From positions 5,415-14,765 of the forward strand of contig DPMC01000089.1 in NCBI GenBank assembly GCA_003541675.1: a stretch of 9,351 nucleotides of DNA, given 5' to 3'. Shown here piece by piece: positions 1 to 9,351 of the stretch (positions within the stretch are counted from its first letter, which is position 1; every line of letters starts with the position of its first letter). The stretch comes from Acidimicrobiaceae bacterium (GTDB lineage: Bacteria; Actinomycetota; Acidimicrobiia; Acidimicrobiales; MedAcidi-G1). Under the pieces are notes generated by a model. It searched no databases and was not told the origin of the DNA. It saw only the letters and a program-made list of their open reading frames with translations. Made by a program: the position numbers and the translations under genes.

Positions 1-508
1 CGGCATCCGGGCCGCCTACGAGGCCAACGCCCACCTGCTGGGCCACGACCTGTGCACCAGTCACATTCTCGTCTCTTACGAGGACGATGCCCGGGCCGTC
101 ATGCATCTCCTTGAGTCCGGGGAGGACTTCGCGGCATTGGCCGGATCGGTCTCCCAGGATCCGGGATCGGGACAGGCCGGCGGATCGCTGGGTTGTGTCG
201 GCCTCGGTCGTTTCGTTCCCACATTTGAACGGGCCGCCCTCGGAGCCCTGGCTGCCGGTGAGACTCTGGTGGGTCCGGTGCCCAGCGAGTTCGGCTTCCA
301 CGTGATCCGCATCGACGAGGTGCGTCCCGTCGAGCCTGTGGCATTCGACGACCTCGGGGTCCGCCTGTCCGCCGCGCTGCTCCAGATCGCCGGGCTGACC
401 CGTACCGTCGAGGTGGACGCCCGTTTCGGTGACTGGGACCCCGTGGTGGGACGGGTCGCTCCGCCCGCCGGCCCGCTAGCTCCGGCGCTCGCCCGACTGG
501 GTTCGTGA
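1..508 (+). CDS. Parvulin-type peptidyl-prolyl cis-trans isomerase, C-terminal part (5' end outside window)
   Basis: The frame is open from base 2 to the TGA at 506-508, giving about 168 residues with no start in the window, so the N-terminus is missing. Codons about 20-108 look like a PpiC/rotamase domain: an opening SHILV strand, then DPGSGQAGGSLG (the family's D.GS...GG.LG signature), an F.P.FE..A segment and a closing FGFHVIRIDEV strand. Such proteins catalyse proline isomerisation during folding of exported proteins, and many actinobacterial members are secreted or lipoproteins; the signal peptide would lie outside the window. After the domain comes a tail of about 60 residues with an ARFGDWDP motif and a proline-rich end, reminiscent of SurA-like actinobacterial proteins. 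It lies 23 bp before the MazG gene on the same strand. The fold is clear; the exact subfamily (SurA-, PrsA- or PpiC-like) is not. Confidence 0.88.
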   Translation, partial: GIRAAYEANAHLLGHDLCTSHILVSYEDDARAVMHLLESGEDFAALAGSVSQDPGSGQAGGSLGCVGLGRFVPTFERAALGALAAGETLVGPVPSEFGFHVIRIDEVRPVEPVAFDDLGVRLSAALLQIAGLTRTVEVDARFGDWDPVVGRVAPPAGPLAPALARLGS

Positions 509-531
509 TCCGACGAGGTTCGTGAGGTCCG

Positions 532-3208
<2,677 letters not shown>

Positions 3209-3211
3209 ACC

Positions 3212-3538
3212 GTGCGACCGGCCGCCACCCGACGGCTGATCCTGATGTTGGTGGTCGTCACCGCAGCCGCTGCTGCATTGCCGCTCGGGGTGGTGCCGTT
3301 TCGCGACTGGTTGGAGCAGCGGGACCGCACCGCAGCGCTGAGGGTCGAGGTTGAAGCCGTCGAGGACGTCAACCGGGGCTACGACGAACGGATCGACGCC
3401 CTGGGTACCGATGAAGAGATCGAGCGGCGGGCCCGCGAGGACTACGGCCTGATCCGGCCTGATGAGGAGGCCTACGCCATTCCGCCGTCACCCCGTGCCG
3501 AACGAGAGATCCCGGGCGTCTGGCCCTTTGGCGACTGA
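3212..3538 (+). CDS. FtsB/DivIC-family septum formation initiator protein
   Basis: This 108-residue protein has the layout of FtsB/DivIC: a short basic cytoplasmic N-terminus (RPAATRR), one membrane helix at about 9-30, an extracytoplasmic charged segment at about 35-64 likely to form a short coiled coil, and the conserved C-terminal block EIERRAREDYGLIRPDEEAY at 69-88 followed by a proline-rich end. Family members link FtsQ/DivIB and FtsL to the septal synthase in the divisome. The GTG start lies 3 bp after the eno stop, and no upstream start would keep the membrane helix near the N-terminus. Position right after eno is the usual one in Actinobacteria and supports the call. Sequence alone does not separate FtsB from DivIC, so no symbol is given. 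Confidence 0.87.
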   Translation: MRPAATRRLILMLVVVTAAAAALPLGVVPFRDWLEQRDRTAALRVEVEAVEDVNRGYDERIDALGTDEEIERRAREDYGLIRPDEEAYAIPPSPRAEREIPGVWPFGD

Positions 3539-3575
3539 TGGGCCACCTACCCCGAACTCCCGGGCAACGGTTGCT

Positions 3576-6389
3576 TCAGCCGGTATTGCGCATTCCCGCG
3601 GCGATGCCGTTGATGGTCAGCAGTAGTCCCCGCTGGAGCTCGTCGTCGGCTGGCATGCCTTTGGCCGGGCCGGACCGGGAACGATGCAGCATCTCCACCT
3701 GGAGGACGTTGAGCGGGTCGAGGTAGGCGTCGCGGACGGCCAGGGTGCGGCGCAGCGTCGGCTTCTCGGCCAGCAGGGCGGCACCGGTGATGGCCCGGAT
3801 CTCGTCGGCCGTCCGGTGGTACTCGTCGACCACCGTGTCGAAGAGGTGGTGCAGCGACGGATCCACCAGGCGTTCCACGTAGTGGTGGGCAATGGCCAGG
3901 TCGGTCTTGGTCAGCGTCATCTCGACATTGGAGACGTAGGTCCGGAAGAAGTGCCAGTCCTTGTACATGGCGCGTAGCTCGTCGCCATGGCCGGCCGCCC
4001 GACACGCCGCCAGGCCGCTACCGGCGCCGAACCAGCCTGGGATGATCTGACGGGACTGCGTCCACCCGAACACCCAGGGGATGGCTCGTAGGTCGGCGAT
4101 ACCGGTGGTGGCCCCCCGGCGTCGGGCTGGGCGCGAACCGATGTTCATCTCGCCCAACTCCTCGACCGGCGTCGAGGTGGTGAAGTACTCCACCAGTCCT
4201 GGGGTCTCGACGAAACTCCGGTAGGCCGCGTAGGCGTCGTCTGCCATGTCGTCCATGATCGAGTGCCACCGGATGATGGTGGCCTCGTCGTGCCGGGGGG
4301 CCCTGTGGGCCAGTGACGCTTCGATCACCGCGGTGAACGCCAGGTCAAGATTTCGGCGGGCGATCTCGGGGTGCCCGTACTTGTCGGCGATGACTTCGCC
4401 CTGTTCGGTGAACTTCACTTCGCCGTCCAATACGCCGTTTGGTTGTCCGAGGATCGAGGCATGGGTGGGGCCTCCACCCCGGCCAATCGTCCCGCCTCGG
4501 CCGTGAAAGACGCGAATGGGGATTCCCGTCTCGTCGGAGACCTCTCGGATAACCCGCAGGGCCTTGTGAATTTCCCACTGTGAGGTGGTGATGCCCCCGT
4601 CCTTGTTGGAATCCGAGTAGCCGACCATGACCTCCTGATTGCCGCCGCGGAGCTCCACGATGCGGCGGTAGGGGGCCACGGCGAACAGGGCCCGGAGGGT
4701 GGGCCCGATCGAGCGGAGGTCGTCGATGGTCTCGAAGAGGGGCACGAACCCGATCCGCGCCGTGTCGTGCGCTGGGTCGATGAGCCCCACCTCGCGGGCC
4801 AGCACCACGGGGGCCAGGACGTCCTCGACGCCCTGGGTCATGGAGATGACGTAGCTCTCGATCACGTCGTCACCGTCGCGGTCCATGATCTGACGCAGGG
4901 TTCGGAACAGTGCCAGAGCACCGGCGTCGTCGGGCGTGGCGGGCGGTGCCAGTGGCCGTCGGCTCTCCATCTCGGCGGCCAGAAGAGTGCAGCGTTCGGC
5001 CGGGGTGAGTGCGCCGTAGTCGACGTCGTTGGCGGCAAATAGCGTGGTCAGGGCGTCGTGGTGACGATCGGAGTGTTCGCGGACGTCGAGGGTGGCGAAG
5101 TGGAAGCCGATCACCTGGAGGATCCGTCGCACCCGGGCAACGGCTCCGTCGGCCAACAGGCCGCCACCGTTGGCTCGCAGGGAACGGTCGATGACCTGAA
5201 GGTCGGCGTGGAGTTCGGACGGTGACTCGTATCCACGTATCCCGGCGGTTGCGGTTTGGAACCCGGCGGTGGCCCGAAGTCGACGCCGGATGGCTTCGCA
5301 CCGGATCCGGTAGGGCTCCGAGTGGTCGACCCGGTTGCCCAGGTCGGACAGCATTGAACGGTCGGCCTCGGTGGCCGTGGCAAGTTCATCGGACACGCCG
5401 TGGACCCTCGTGCTGATACTCAACTCATGGCCTAGGTCACGCACCTCCTCGGTGAGGATCTCGAGCGCGCGGCGGCGCTGCAGGCCAAGCACCTCGGCGG
5501 TGGTGGCCGGGAGCACGTTGGGGTTGCCGTCCCGATCGCCACCCACCCACGTCCCGAACCGGATGGGTACTCGATCGGCGGGCAGCGACTGGCCGATGGA
5601 GGATAGGGCGGCCTGCATTTCGTCGAACAGGTCGGGGATGGCCTCCCGGACCGTCAGGCCAATGTAGTAGAGGACTGAACGCGCCTCGTCCATCGGATCG
5701 GGGCGTACATGCCGAAGTTCGTCGGTCTGCCAGACGGCGTCGATGATCTCTTCGATTCGGCGGTCGATCCGTCGCTGGTCGGCCTCGGTGCGGCGCTGCT
5801 CGGACCGCTGTTCGAGGAGTTGACTCACCGTGGCCAATTTGTCGAGGATGGCCCGACGTGACGCCTCGGTCGGGTGCGCGGTGAAGACCGGTCGGACCTC
5901 GGCTCGTCCGATGAGGGTGGCGATCTCGTTGGGGGTGACGCCCGTCGCCACCAACGAGTGGATGGTTTCCTCGAACTGGTTGGCGGCGTTGGGTGATCCT
6001 GAGTTGAGGTCCTCGATGCGGTGGACCTGTTCGGCCACGTTGGCCAGGTGGAAGTAGACGGTGAAGGCCCGGACTAGGAGGATGGCGTGGGCCACATCGG
6101 TGTCGTCGAACAACTCGTGGAGTTCGGTGGCCGCCCATCCTTTGGCAGAAGAGCTGGCGACGGCTGGCTCGTCGACGATCTGGCCATCGGGTGGGGTTTC
6201 CCGGGTGCCTTGCTCTCGGAGGTGTCGGGTTAGAGAGCGGACCCGTTCCACGGCCTCTAGTAGATCTTCGCCGTGCTGGCGCACCAGCGTGTTTCCCAAC
6301 TGGGTCCCGAGGCGTCGGATGTCGGCCCGGAGGGCGGCGTCGGTGGGCTCAGGACCGCGCTCAGGTGTAACTGATGTCAACTGTGACAT
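3576..6389 (-). CDS. ppc: Phosphoenolpyruvate carboxylase
   Basis: PEP carboxylase makes oxaloacetate from PEP and bicarbonate, either refilling the TCA cycle or acting as the carboxylating step of the serine cycle. The 937 residues fall at the upper end of the bacterial range (about 880-940). All hallmark blocks occur in order: FTAHPTEASRR with catalytic H172, GGDRDGNPN at 283-291, LDVREHSDRH, GYSDSNKDGG at 590-599 with K596, FHGRGGTIGRGGGP at 628-641 with R631, VFGWTQSR, DPLNVLQVEMLHRSR and the terminal RNTG. Residues matching the aspartate-inhibition site of the E. coli enzyme seem retained (K in VEMTLTKTDL, R631, R in VRDAYLDP, N935), so feedback inhibition is plausible. The ATG at 6389 has a weak AGGT 7 nt upstream (6397-6400 on the + strand). 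The gene converges on ftsB with 37 bp between stops and diverges from mcl, suggesting a shared promoter region. I see no frameshift or missing motif. Confidence 0.98.
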   Translation of the reverse strand: MSQLTSVTPERGPEPTDAALRADIRRLGTQLGNTLVRQHGEDLLEAVERVRSLTRHLREQGTRETPPDGQIVDEPAVASSSAKGWAATELHELFDDTDVAHAILLVRAFTVYFHLANVAEQVHRIEDLNSGSPNAANQFEETIHSLVATGVTPNEIATLIGRAEVRPVFTAHPTEASRRAILDKLATVSQLLEQRSEQRRTEADQRRIDRRIEEIIDAVWQTDELRHVRPDPMDEARSVLYYIGLTVREAIPDLFDEMQAALSSIGQSLPADRVPIRFGTWVGGDRDGNPNVLPATTAEVLGLQRRRALEILTEEVRDLGHELSISTRVHGVSDELATATEADRSMLSDLGNRVDHSEPYRIRCEAIRRRLRATAGFQTATAGIRGYESPSELHADLQVIDRSLRANGGGLLADGAVARVRRILQVIGFHFATLDVREHSDRHHDALTTLFAANDVDYGALTPAERCTLLAAEMESRRPLAPPATPDDAGALALFRTLRQIMDRDGDDVIESYVISMTQGVEDVLAPVVLAREVGLIDPAHDTARIGFVPLFETIDDLRSIGPTLRALFAVAPYRRIVELRGGNQEVMVGYSDSNKDGGITTSQWEIHKALRVIREVSDETGIPIRVFHGRGGTIGRGGGPTHASILGQPNGVLDGEVKFTEQGEVIADKYGHPEIARRNLDLAFTAVIEASLAHRAPRHDEATIIRWHSIMDDMADDAYAAYRSFVETPGLVEYFTTSTPVEELGEMNIGSRPARRRGATTGIADLRAIPWVFGWTQSRQIIPGWFGAGSGLAACRAAGHGDELRAMYKDWHFFRTYVSNVEMTLTKTDLAIAHHYVERLVDPSLHHLFDTVVDEYHRTADEIRAITGAALLAEKPTLRRTLAVRDAYLDPLNVLQVEMLHRSRSGPAKGMPADDELQRGLLLTINGIAAGMRNTG

Positions 6390-6410
6390 GCGGGAAACCT
6401 AGTTCTTGCG

Positions 6411-6428
6411 AGGGACCGAATCGTCCCT
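6411..6428. repeat. Inverted repeat in the ppc leader
   Basis: AGGGAC (6411-6416) and GTCCCT (6423-6428) are perfect inverted copies around a 6-nt spacer. The repeat ends 21 nt upstream of the ppc start codon. It could be an operator for a dimeric regulator or a short hairpin in the ppc leader. A 6-bp match can arise by chance, so function is unproven. Confidence 0.4.
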
Positions 6429-6442
6429 GTGGTTCTATCTAC

Positions 6443-6471
6443 TTGAATACGAGGAAACATTCGTGCAGAAT
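6443..6471 (+). promoter_or_regulatory. Candidate sigma-70-type promoter for mcl-mtkAB
   Basis: TTGAAT (6443-6448) and CAGAAT (6466-6471) each match 4 of 6 consensus bases (TTGACA, TATAAT) and are separated by 17 bp. Transcription would start near 6478, about 50 nt before the mcl start, which would place the hairpin at 6485-6523 in the leader. Actinobacterial promoters are often degenerate, so this is a weak prediction. Confidence 0.25.
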
Positions 6472-6484
6472 GCGTATCAGTTTC

Positions 6485-6523
6485 CTCCGCCCCATCCAGC
6501 ATATGGGGCACTTCTTGTCGGAG
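6485..6523 (+). promoter_or_regulatory. Leader inverted repeats overlapping the mcl ribosome-binding site
   Basis: GCCCCAT (6489-6495) and ATGGGGC (6503-6509) form a perfect 7-bp inverted repeat with a 7-nt loop. Just outside it, CTCCG (6485-6489) is complementary to CGGAG (6519-6523), which contains the only Shine-Dalgarno-like GGAG before mcl, 4 nt from the ATG. The outer stem shares base 6489 with the inner one, so full formation of both would cost one inner pair. If transcribed, the fold would hide the ribosome-binding site. The complementarity is directly visible; regulation is inferred. Confidence 0.4.
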
Positions 6524-6527
6524 CATC

Positions 6528-7475
6528 ATGAGCCACACCCGATACGCCCCCGCCCGCCAGCGACTCCAACGGAGTGAGCTTGCCGTGCCCGGATCCAACC
6601 CGGCAATGTTCGAAAAGGCGGCAGCCAGCGACGTGGACTACGTGTTCCTGGACCTAGAGGACGCGGTCGCTCCCGGAGACAAGGAACAGGCACGCCGTAA
6701 CGTCATCGAGGGTCTCCGGGACATCGACTGGCGAGGGCTGGGCAAGACCATCTCGGTCCGGATCAACGGCATCGACACCCATTACATGTACCGGGACGTC
6801 GTCGACGTGGTCGAGCAGGCCGGCGAGCACCTCGACACCATCCTCATTCCCAAGGTGGGCGTGGCTGCCGACGTCTACATGGTCGACGCCATGGTCACCC
6901 AGATCGAGGAGGCCACTGGACTCGACATCTCCGATGGCGGGATCGGCATCGAGGCTCTCGTCGAGACCACGCTCGGCATGGCCAACGTGGAGTCGATCGC
7001 CACCTCCAGTCGTCGGCTCGAGGCGATGCACTTTGGTGTCGCCGACTACGCGGCGAGCTGTCGAGCCCGCACCACCAACATCGGTGGCCTCAACCCGGAC
7101 TACCCGGGAGACCAGTGGCACCAGGCTCTCTCGCGGATGCTGGTGGCCTGTCGGGCCTACGGCGTCCGACCTATTGACGGTCCGTTTGGCGACTTCAACG
7201 ACCCCGACGGCTACCTGGATGGTGCCCGTCGGGCCGCCGCGCTGGGCTACGAGGGCAAGTGGGCCATCCATCCCTCCCAGATCGAGTTGGCCAACCAGGT
7301 CTTCTCGCCGCCCGCTGACGAGGTTGACCGTGCCCACCGGATCCTGGCGGCCCTCGAAGAAGCGGCTGCCGACGGTCGGGGAGCGGCTCAACTGGAGGGC
7401 CGGATGATCGACGCAGCGTCAGCCCGCATGGCCGCCAACGTGGTGGCCCAGGCCGCAGCCATCGCCGGCAAGTAG
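6528..7475 (+). CDS. mcl: L-malyl-CoA lyase (HpcH/HpaI aldolase family)
   Basis: This enzyme reversibly cleaves (S)-malyl-CoA into acetyl-CoA and glyoxylate. The 315 residues form a Mg2+-dependent TIM barrel of the CitE-like superfamily, and block after block recalls methylotroph Mcl[14 protein letters not shown] with R15, [10 protein letters not shown] at 40-49, [16 protein letters not shown] from R78, [14 protein letters not shown]146 in [12 protein letters not shown] and D173 in [10 protein letters not shown] (predicted Mg2+ ligands), then [16 protein letters not shown] and [14 protein letters not shown]-terminal [11 protein letters not shown] carries D295, which matches the catalytic aspartate that closes over the active site in characterised malyl-CoA lyases. 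The segment after GGLNPDY is shorter than I remember in Methylorubrum MclA. The ATG at 6528 is supported by conserved sequence starting about residue 13. It heads an mcl-mtkA-mtkB unit, and the adjoining malate-CoA ligase genes favour malyl-CoA over citramalyl-CoA or citryl-CoA as substrate. It may also act on beta-methylmalyl-CoA. Confidence 0.9.
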   Translation: MSHTRYAPARQRLQRSELAVPGSNPAMFEKAAASDVDYVFLDLEDAVAPGDKEQARRNVIEGLRDIDWRGLGKTISVRINGIDTHYMYRDVVDVVEQAGEHLDTILIPKVGVAADVYMVDAMVTQIEEATGLDISDGGIGIEALVETTLGMANVESIATSSRRLEAMHFGVADYAASCRARTTNIGGLNPDYPGDQWHQALSRMLVACRAYGVRPIDGPFGDFNDPDGYLDGARRAAALGYEGKWAIHPSQIELANQVFSPPADEVDRAHRILAALEEAAADGRGAAQLEGRMIDAASARMAANVVAQAAAIAGK

Positions 7476-7533
7476 CCGAACCAGTAGATCCACGCCAGAA
7501 ACGCGTTCGAGAAAACAGGACGGAGACCAGTCC

Positions 7534-8706
7534 ATGGACATCCACGAGTATCAGGCCAAGGCTCTGCTCTCGGAATTCGGCGTGCCGATCGCCACCGGAG
7601 GTCTCGCCTACAGCCCGGAGCAGGCGGCCTATCGCGCCAAGGAGATCGGTGGCGAGAAGTGGGTCGTCAAGGCCCAGATCCATTCCGGGGCGCGAGGCAA
7701 GGCCGGCGGCATCCGCATGTGCGCTGACGAAAACGAGGTCTGGGAGGCCGCCGACGACTTGCTCGGTCGTCGACTGGTGACCAACCAGACCGGTCCGGCC
7801 GGCAAGGGCGTCTATCGCCTCTACATCGAGCCCGTGGTGCCCTTCGAACGCGAGCTCTACCTCTCCATGGTGCTCGACCGCCAAACCGAACGGATCGTGC
7901 TCGTCATGTCCGGATCGGGTGGCATGGAGATCGAGGAGCTGGCCGAGACCGACCCCGGGGCCATCCACCGCACCCACATCGAGCCAGCGGTCGGACTCCA
8001 GGGCTTCCAAGCTCGGGAGGCCGCCTTCGCTTGCGGCCTGGACGCCGGGCTGATCTCCCAAGCCGAGACCCTGCTGCTGGGGGCCTACCGATCCTTCCGG
8101 AACCTTGACGCCACCCTGCTCGAAATCAACCCGCTGGTGGTCACCGAGGAGGGTCGTCTCCTGGCGCTGGACGCCAAGATGAGCTTCGACGACAACGCCC
8201 TGTTCCGTCACCAGAACGTGTCCGAACTCCGGGACAAGTCACAGGAGAACCCCCGTGAGATGAACGCCGCTGACCGTGGTCTCAGCTATGTGGGTCTCGA
8301 CGGCAACATCGGCTGCATCATCAACGGGGCCGGCCTGGCCATGGCCACCATGGACATGATCAAGCACGCTGGCGGGGAGCCGGCCAACTTCTTGGACATC
8401 GGCGGTGGGGCCTCGCCCGACCGGGTGGCCAAGGCATTCAAACTGGTCCTGTCCGACGACCGGGTTGAGGCGATCCTCGTGAACATCTTCGCCGGCATCA
8501 ACCGCTGCGACTGGGTAGCCGAGGGCGTCGTGAAGGCCATGACCGAACTAGACGTGAAGGTCCCGGTGGTCGTAAGGCTGTCGGGCACCAACGTCGAAGA
8601 GGGGCGTCGCATCCTCGACGAAAGCGACGTCGACCTGATCACCGCAGAGACGCTGGCCGAGGCCGGCGAGAAGTCCGTGGCCGCCGTGTCCTGGGAGGCG
8701 AACTAG
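7534..8706 (+). CDS. mtkA: Malate thiokinase (malate-CoA ligase), beta subunit
   Basis: Together with MtkB it converts malate, CoA and ATP into malyl-CoA, ADP and phosphate, the substrate for the lyase encoded just upstream. The 390 residues form an ATP-grasp plus CoA-ligase protein of the SucC family: MDIHEYQAK start, [16 protein letters not shown] with K46, EINPLVV with N199 and LDAKMSFDD with D213 (the Mg2+-ligand positions of E. coli SucC), [20 protein letters not shown] from 255, and FLDIGGGAS. The N-terminal [19 protein letters not shown] and the LVTNQTGP stretch resemble MtkA rather than housekeeping SucC. GGAG at 7522-7525 lies 8 nt before the ATG, a good ribosome-binding site, and sits in the loop of a small GGAC/GTCC inverted repeat (7518-7533). 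It starts 58 bp after mcl and ends 2 bp before mtkB. The main alternative is succinyl-CoA synthetase; lineage and neighbours argue against it but do not prove substrate. Confidence 0.87.
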   Translation: MDIHEYQAKALLSEFGVPIATGGLAYSPEQAAYRAKEIGGEKWVVKAQIHSGARGKAGGIRMCADENEVWEAADDLLGRRLVTNQTGPAGKGVYRLYIEPVVPFERELYLSMVLDRQTERIVLVMSGSGGMEIEELAETDPGAIHRTHIEPAVGLQGFQAREAAFACGLDAGLISQAETLLLGAYRSFRNLDATLLEINPLVVTEEGRLLALDAKMSFDDNALFRHQNVSELRDKSQENPREMNAADRGLSYVGLDGNIGCIINGAGLAMATMDMIKHAGGEPANFLDIGGGASPDRVAKAFKLVLSDDRVEAILVNIFAGINRCDWVAEGVVKAMTELDVKVPVVVRLSGTNVEEGRRILDESDVDLITAETLAEAGEKSVAAVSWEAN

Positions 8707-8708
8707 TC

Positions 8709-9351
8709 ATGAGCATCATCGTGAACGAGAAGACCCCAGTCATCGTCCAGGGGTTCACCGGACGCATGGGCACGTTTCATGCCGAGGAGATGATCGAGTA
8801 CGGGACGAACCTCGTCGGGGGGATCGCGCCCGGCAAGAGCGGGTCGGACCATCTGGGACTACCGGTGTTCGATACCGTCAAGGACGCCGTCAACGAAACG
8901 GGGGCTGAGGCGAGCATCGTGTTCGTCCCGCCACCCTTCGCTGCTGACGCCATCATGGAGGCTGCCGACGCCGGCATTGCCCACTGTGTGTGCATCACCG
9001 ACGGCATCCCGGCCCAGGACATGATGAAGGTCAAGCGCTACATGCGGACCAAGCGGGTCGAGAGGCGAATGACCCTCATGGGCCCGAACTGCGCCGGCGT
9101 GATAAGTCCCGGCAAAGCCTTGCTCGGAATCATGCCCGGCCACATCTACGTCCAGGGCCCGGTGGGCATCATTGGACGCTCCGGAACGCTGGGCTATGAG
9201 GCCGCCTCGCAGCTCAAGGCGTTGGGCATCGGGGTGAGTACCAGTGTCGGAATCGGCGGTGATCCCATCAATGGAAGTTCGTTCACCGACCACCTCAAGG
9301 CTTTCGAGCAGGATCCCGAGACCAGCGTGGTCTGCGTCATCGGCGAGATCG
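8709..9351 (+). CDS. mtkB: Malate thiokinase (malate-CoA ligase), alpha subunit, N-terminal part (3' end outside window)
   Basis: The frame is open from the ATG at 8709 to the window end, covering 214 residues of an expected roughly 300. It is the SucD-type subunit, which binds CoA and carries the phosphorylated histidine; that histidine lies beyond the window. Visible blocks are the Rossmann-like VIVQGFTGRMGTFH, VGGIAPGKSG, VPPPFAADAIMEAADAGI from 73, ITDGIPAQDM, GPNCAG at 125-130, GIMPGHIY, SGTLGYEA at 158-165 and GDPINGSSF at 184-192. Typical SucD has GPNCPG, SGTLTYEA and GDPIPGS/T at these places, whereas methylotroph MtkB has the forms seen here, which is the best sequence argument for malate over succinate. 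GGGAGG at 8693-8698, inside the end of mtkA, is a strong ribosome-binding site 10 nt before the ATG, and the 2-bp gap suggests coupled translation to give equal subunits. Confidence 0.9.
   Translation, partial: MSIIVNEKTPVIVQGFTGRMGTFHAEEMIEYGTNLVGGIAPGKSGSDHLGLPVFDTVKDAVNETGAEASIVFVPPPFAADAIMEAADAGIAHCVCITDGIPAQDMMKVKRYMRTKRVERRMTLMGPNCAGVISPGKALLGIMPGHIYVQGPVGIIGRSGTLGYEAASQLKALGIGVSTSVGIGGDPINGSSFTDHLKAFEQDPETSVVCVIGEI

Larger units (their letters stand above)
6390..6527. promoter_or_regulatory. Divergent ppc / mcl intergenic control region
   Basis: This 138-bp stretch separates the start codons of ppc (-) and mcl (+) and must hold the promoters of both. Its central part (about 6430-6480) is visibly more A/T-rich than the surrounding genes. 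It contains two perfect inverted repeats, listed separately, and a possible mcl promoter. No convincing protein is encoded here. A small reading frame from the ATG at 6470 runs into mcl in another frame and has no recognisable features. Confidence 0.7.

Noticed and set aside
3564..3574. GCAACGGTTGC inverted repeat between the ftsB and ppc stops as a terminator
   Set aside because: The 5-bp stem has a single-base centre, no U-tract follows on either strand, and it sits so close to the ppc stop that only its last bases are outside the gene. It does not support a terminator call.
6470..6577. Small + strand frame starting MRISFLRP upstream of mcl, considered as a leader peptide
   Set aside because: It overlaps the first 50 bases of mcl in another frame, has no good ribosome-binding site and contains no run of codons suggesting attenuation.
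6528..7475. Citrate lyase beta subunit (citE)
   Set aside because: Same superfamily, but no citD, citF or citC genes are nearby, and the extended blocks recall malyl-CoA lyase, including the C-terminal catalytic aspartate.
7476..7533. A separate promoter or terminator between mcl and mtkA
   Set aside because: The 58-bp gap shows only an 8-bp AACGCGTT palindrome and the mtkA ribosome-binding site. No hairpin with a U-tract and no convincing promoter boxes are visible.
7195..8211. A 338-codon open frame on the - strand across mcl and mtkA
   Set aside because: It is the shadow of two motif-rich genes. Its composition (G, Q, H, D-rich then R, P-rich) is typical of antisense translation.
7534..9351. 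Plain succinyl-CoA synthetase sucCD
   Set aside because: Motifs in both subunits match malate thiokinase better, and the genes directly follow malyl-CoA lyase. It remains the main alternative until a tree or assay is done.
6528..9351. Assignment to the 3-hydroxypropionate bicycle or ethylmalonyl-CoA pathway
   Set aside because: Both use malyl-CoA lyase, but the Chloroflexus bicycle forms malyl-CoA with a CoA-transferase, and the ethylmalonyl-CoA pathway needs no malate thiokinase. No other genes of these pathways are in the window.

Overview
This is a high-GC window with densely packed genes and G/C-ending codons. The first part has the order PPIase, MazG, enolase, FtsB/DivIC, a housekeeping neighbourhood familiar from Actinobacteria. 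My best guess is an actinobacterium, perhaps a marine or environmental member of the Acidimicrobiia. That is an inference from gene order and protein style, since there is no rRNA or marker search behind it.

Left part (1-3538, all + strand): the 3' end of a parvulin-type peptidyl-prolyl isomerase; a YabN-like fusion of a tetrapyrrole-methylase domain and a MazG NTP pyrophosphohydrolase; a complete enolase; and a small FtsB/DivIC-like septum protein. Gaps between the last three genes are only 3-10 bp, so they are probably co-transcribed.

Right part (3576-9351): phosphoenolpyruvate carboxylase on the - strand, converging on ftsB. Divergent from it, on the + strand, are malyl-CoA lyase (mcl) and the two subunits of malate thiokinase (mtkA, and mtkB cut by the window end). 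These last genes resemble methylotroph Mcl/MtkA/MtkB more than CitE/SucC/SucD. PEP carboxylase, malate dehydrogenase (not in the window), malate thiokinase and malyl-CoA lyase together turn PEP plus bicarbonate into acetyl-CoA plus glyoxylate. This is the carboxylating and C4-cleaving half of the serine cycle. Enolase supplies its PEP, but it probably sits here because of the older mazG-eno-ftsB order.

The 138-bp divergent region between ppc and mcl is the only substantial non-coding stretch. It holds two perfect inverted repeats, one about 20 nt upstream of each start codon. The one before mcl can extend into a structure that pairs with the presumed Shine-Dalgarno sequence. The main point of interest is this serine-cycle-type module in an actinobacterial-looking housekeeping context, with its possible leader control.
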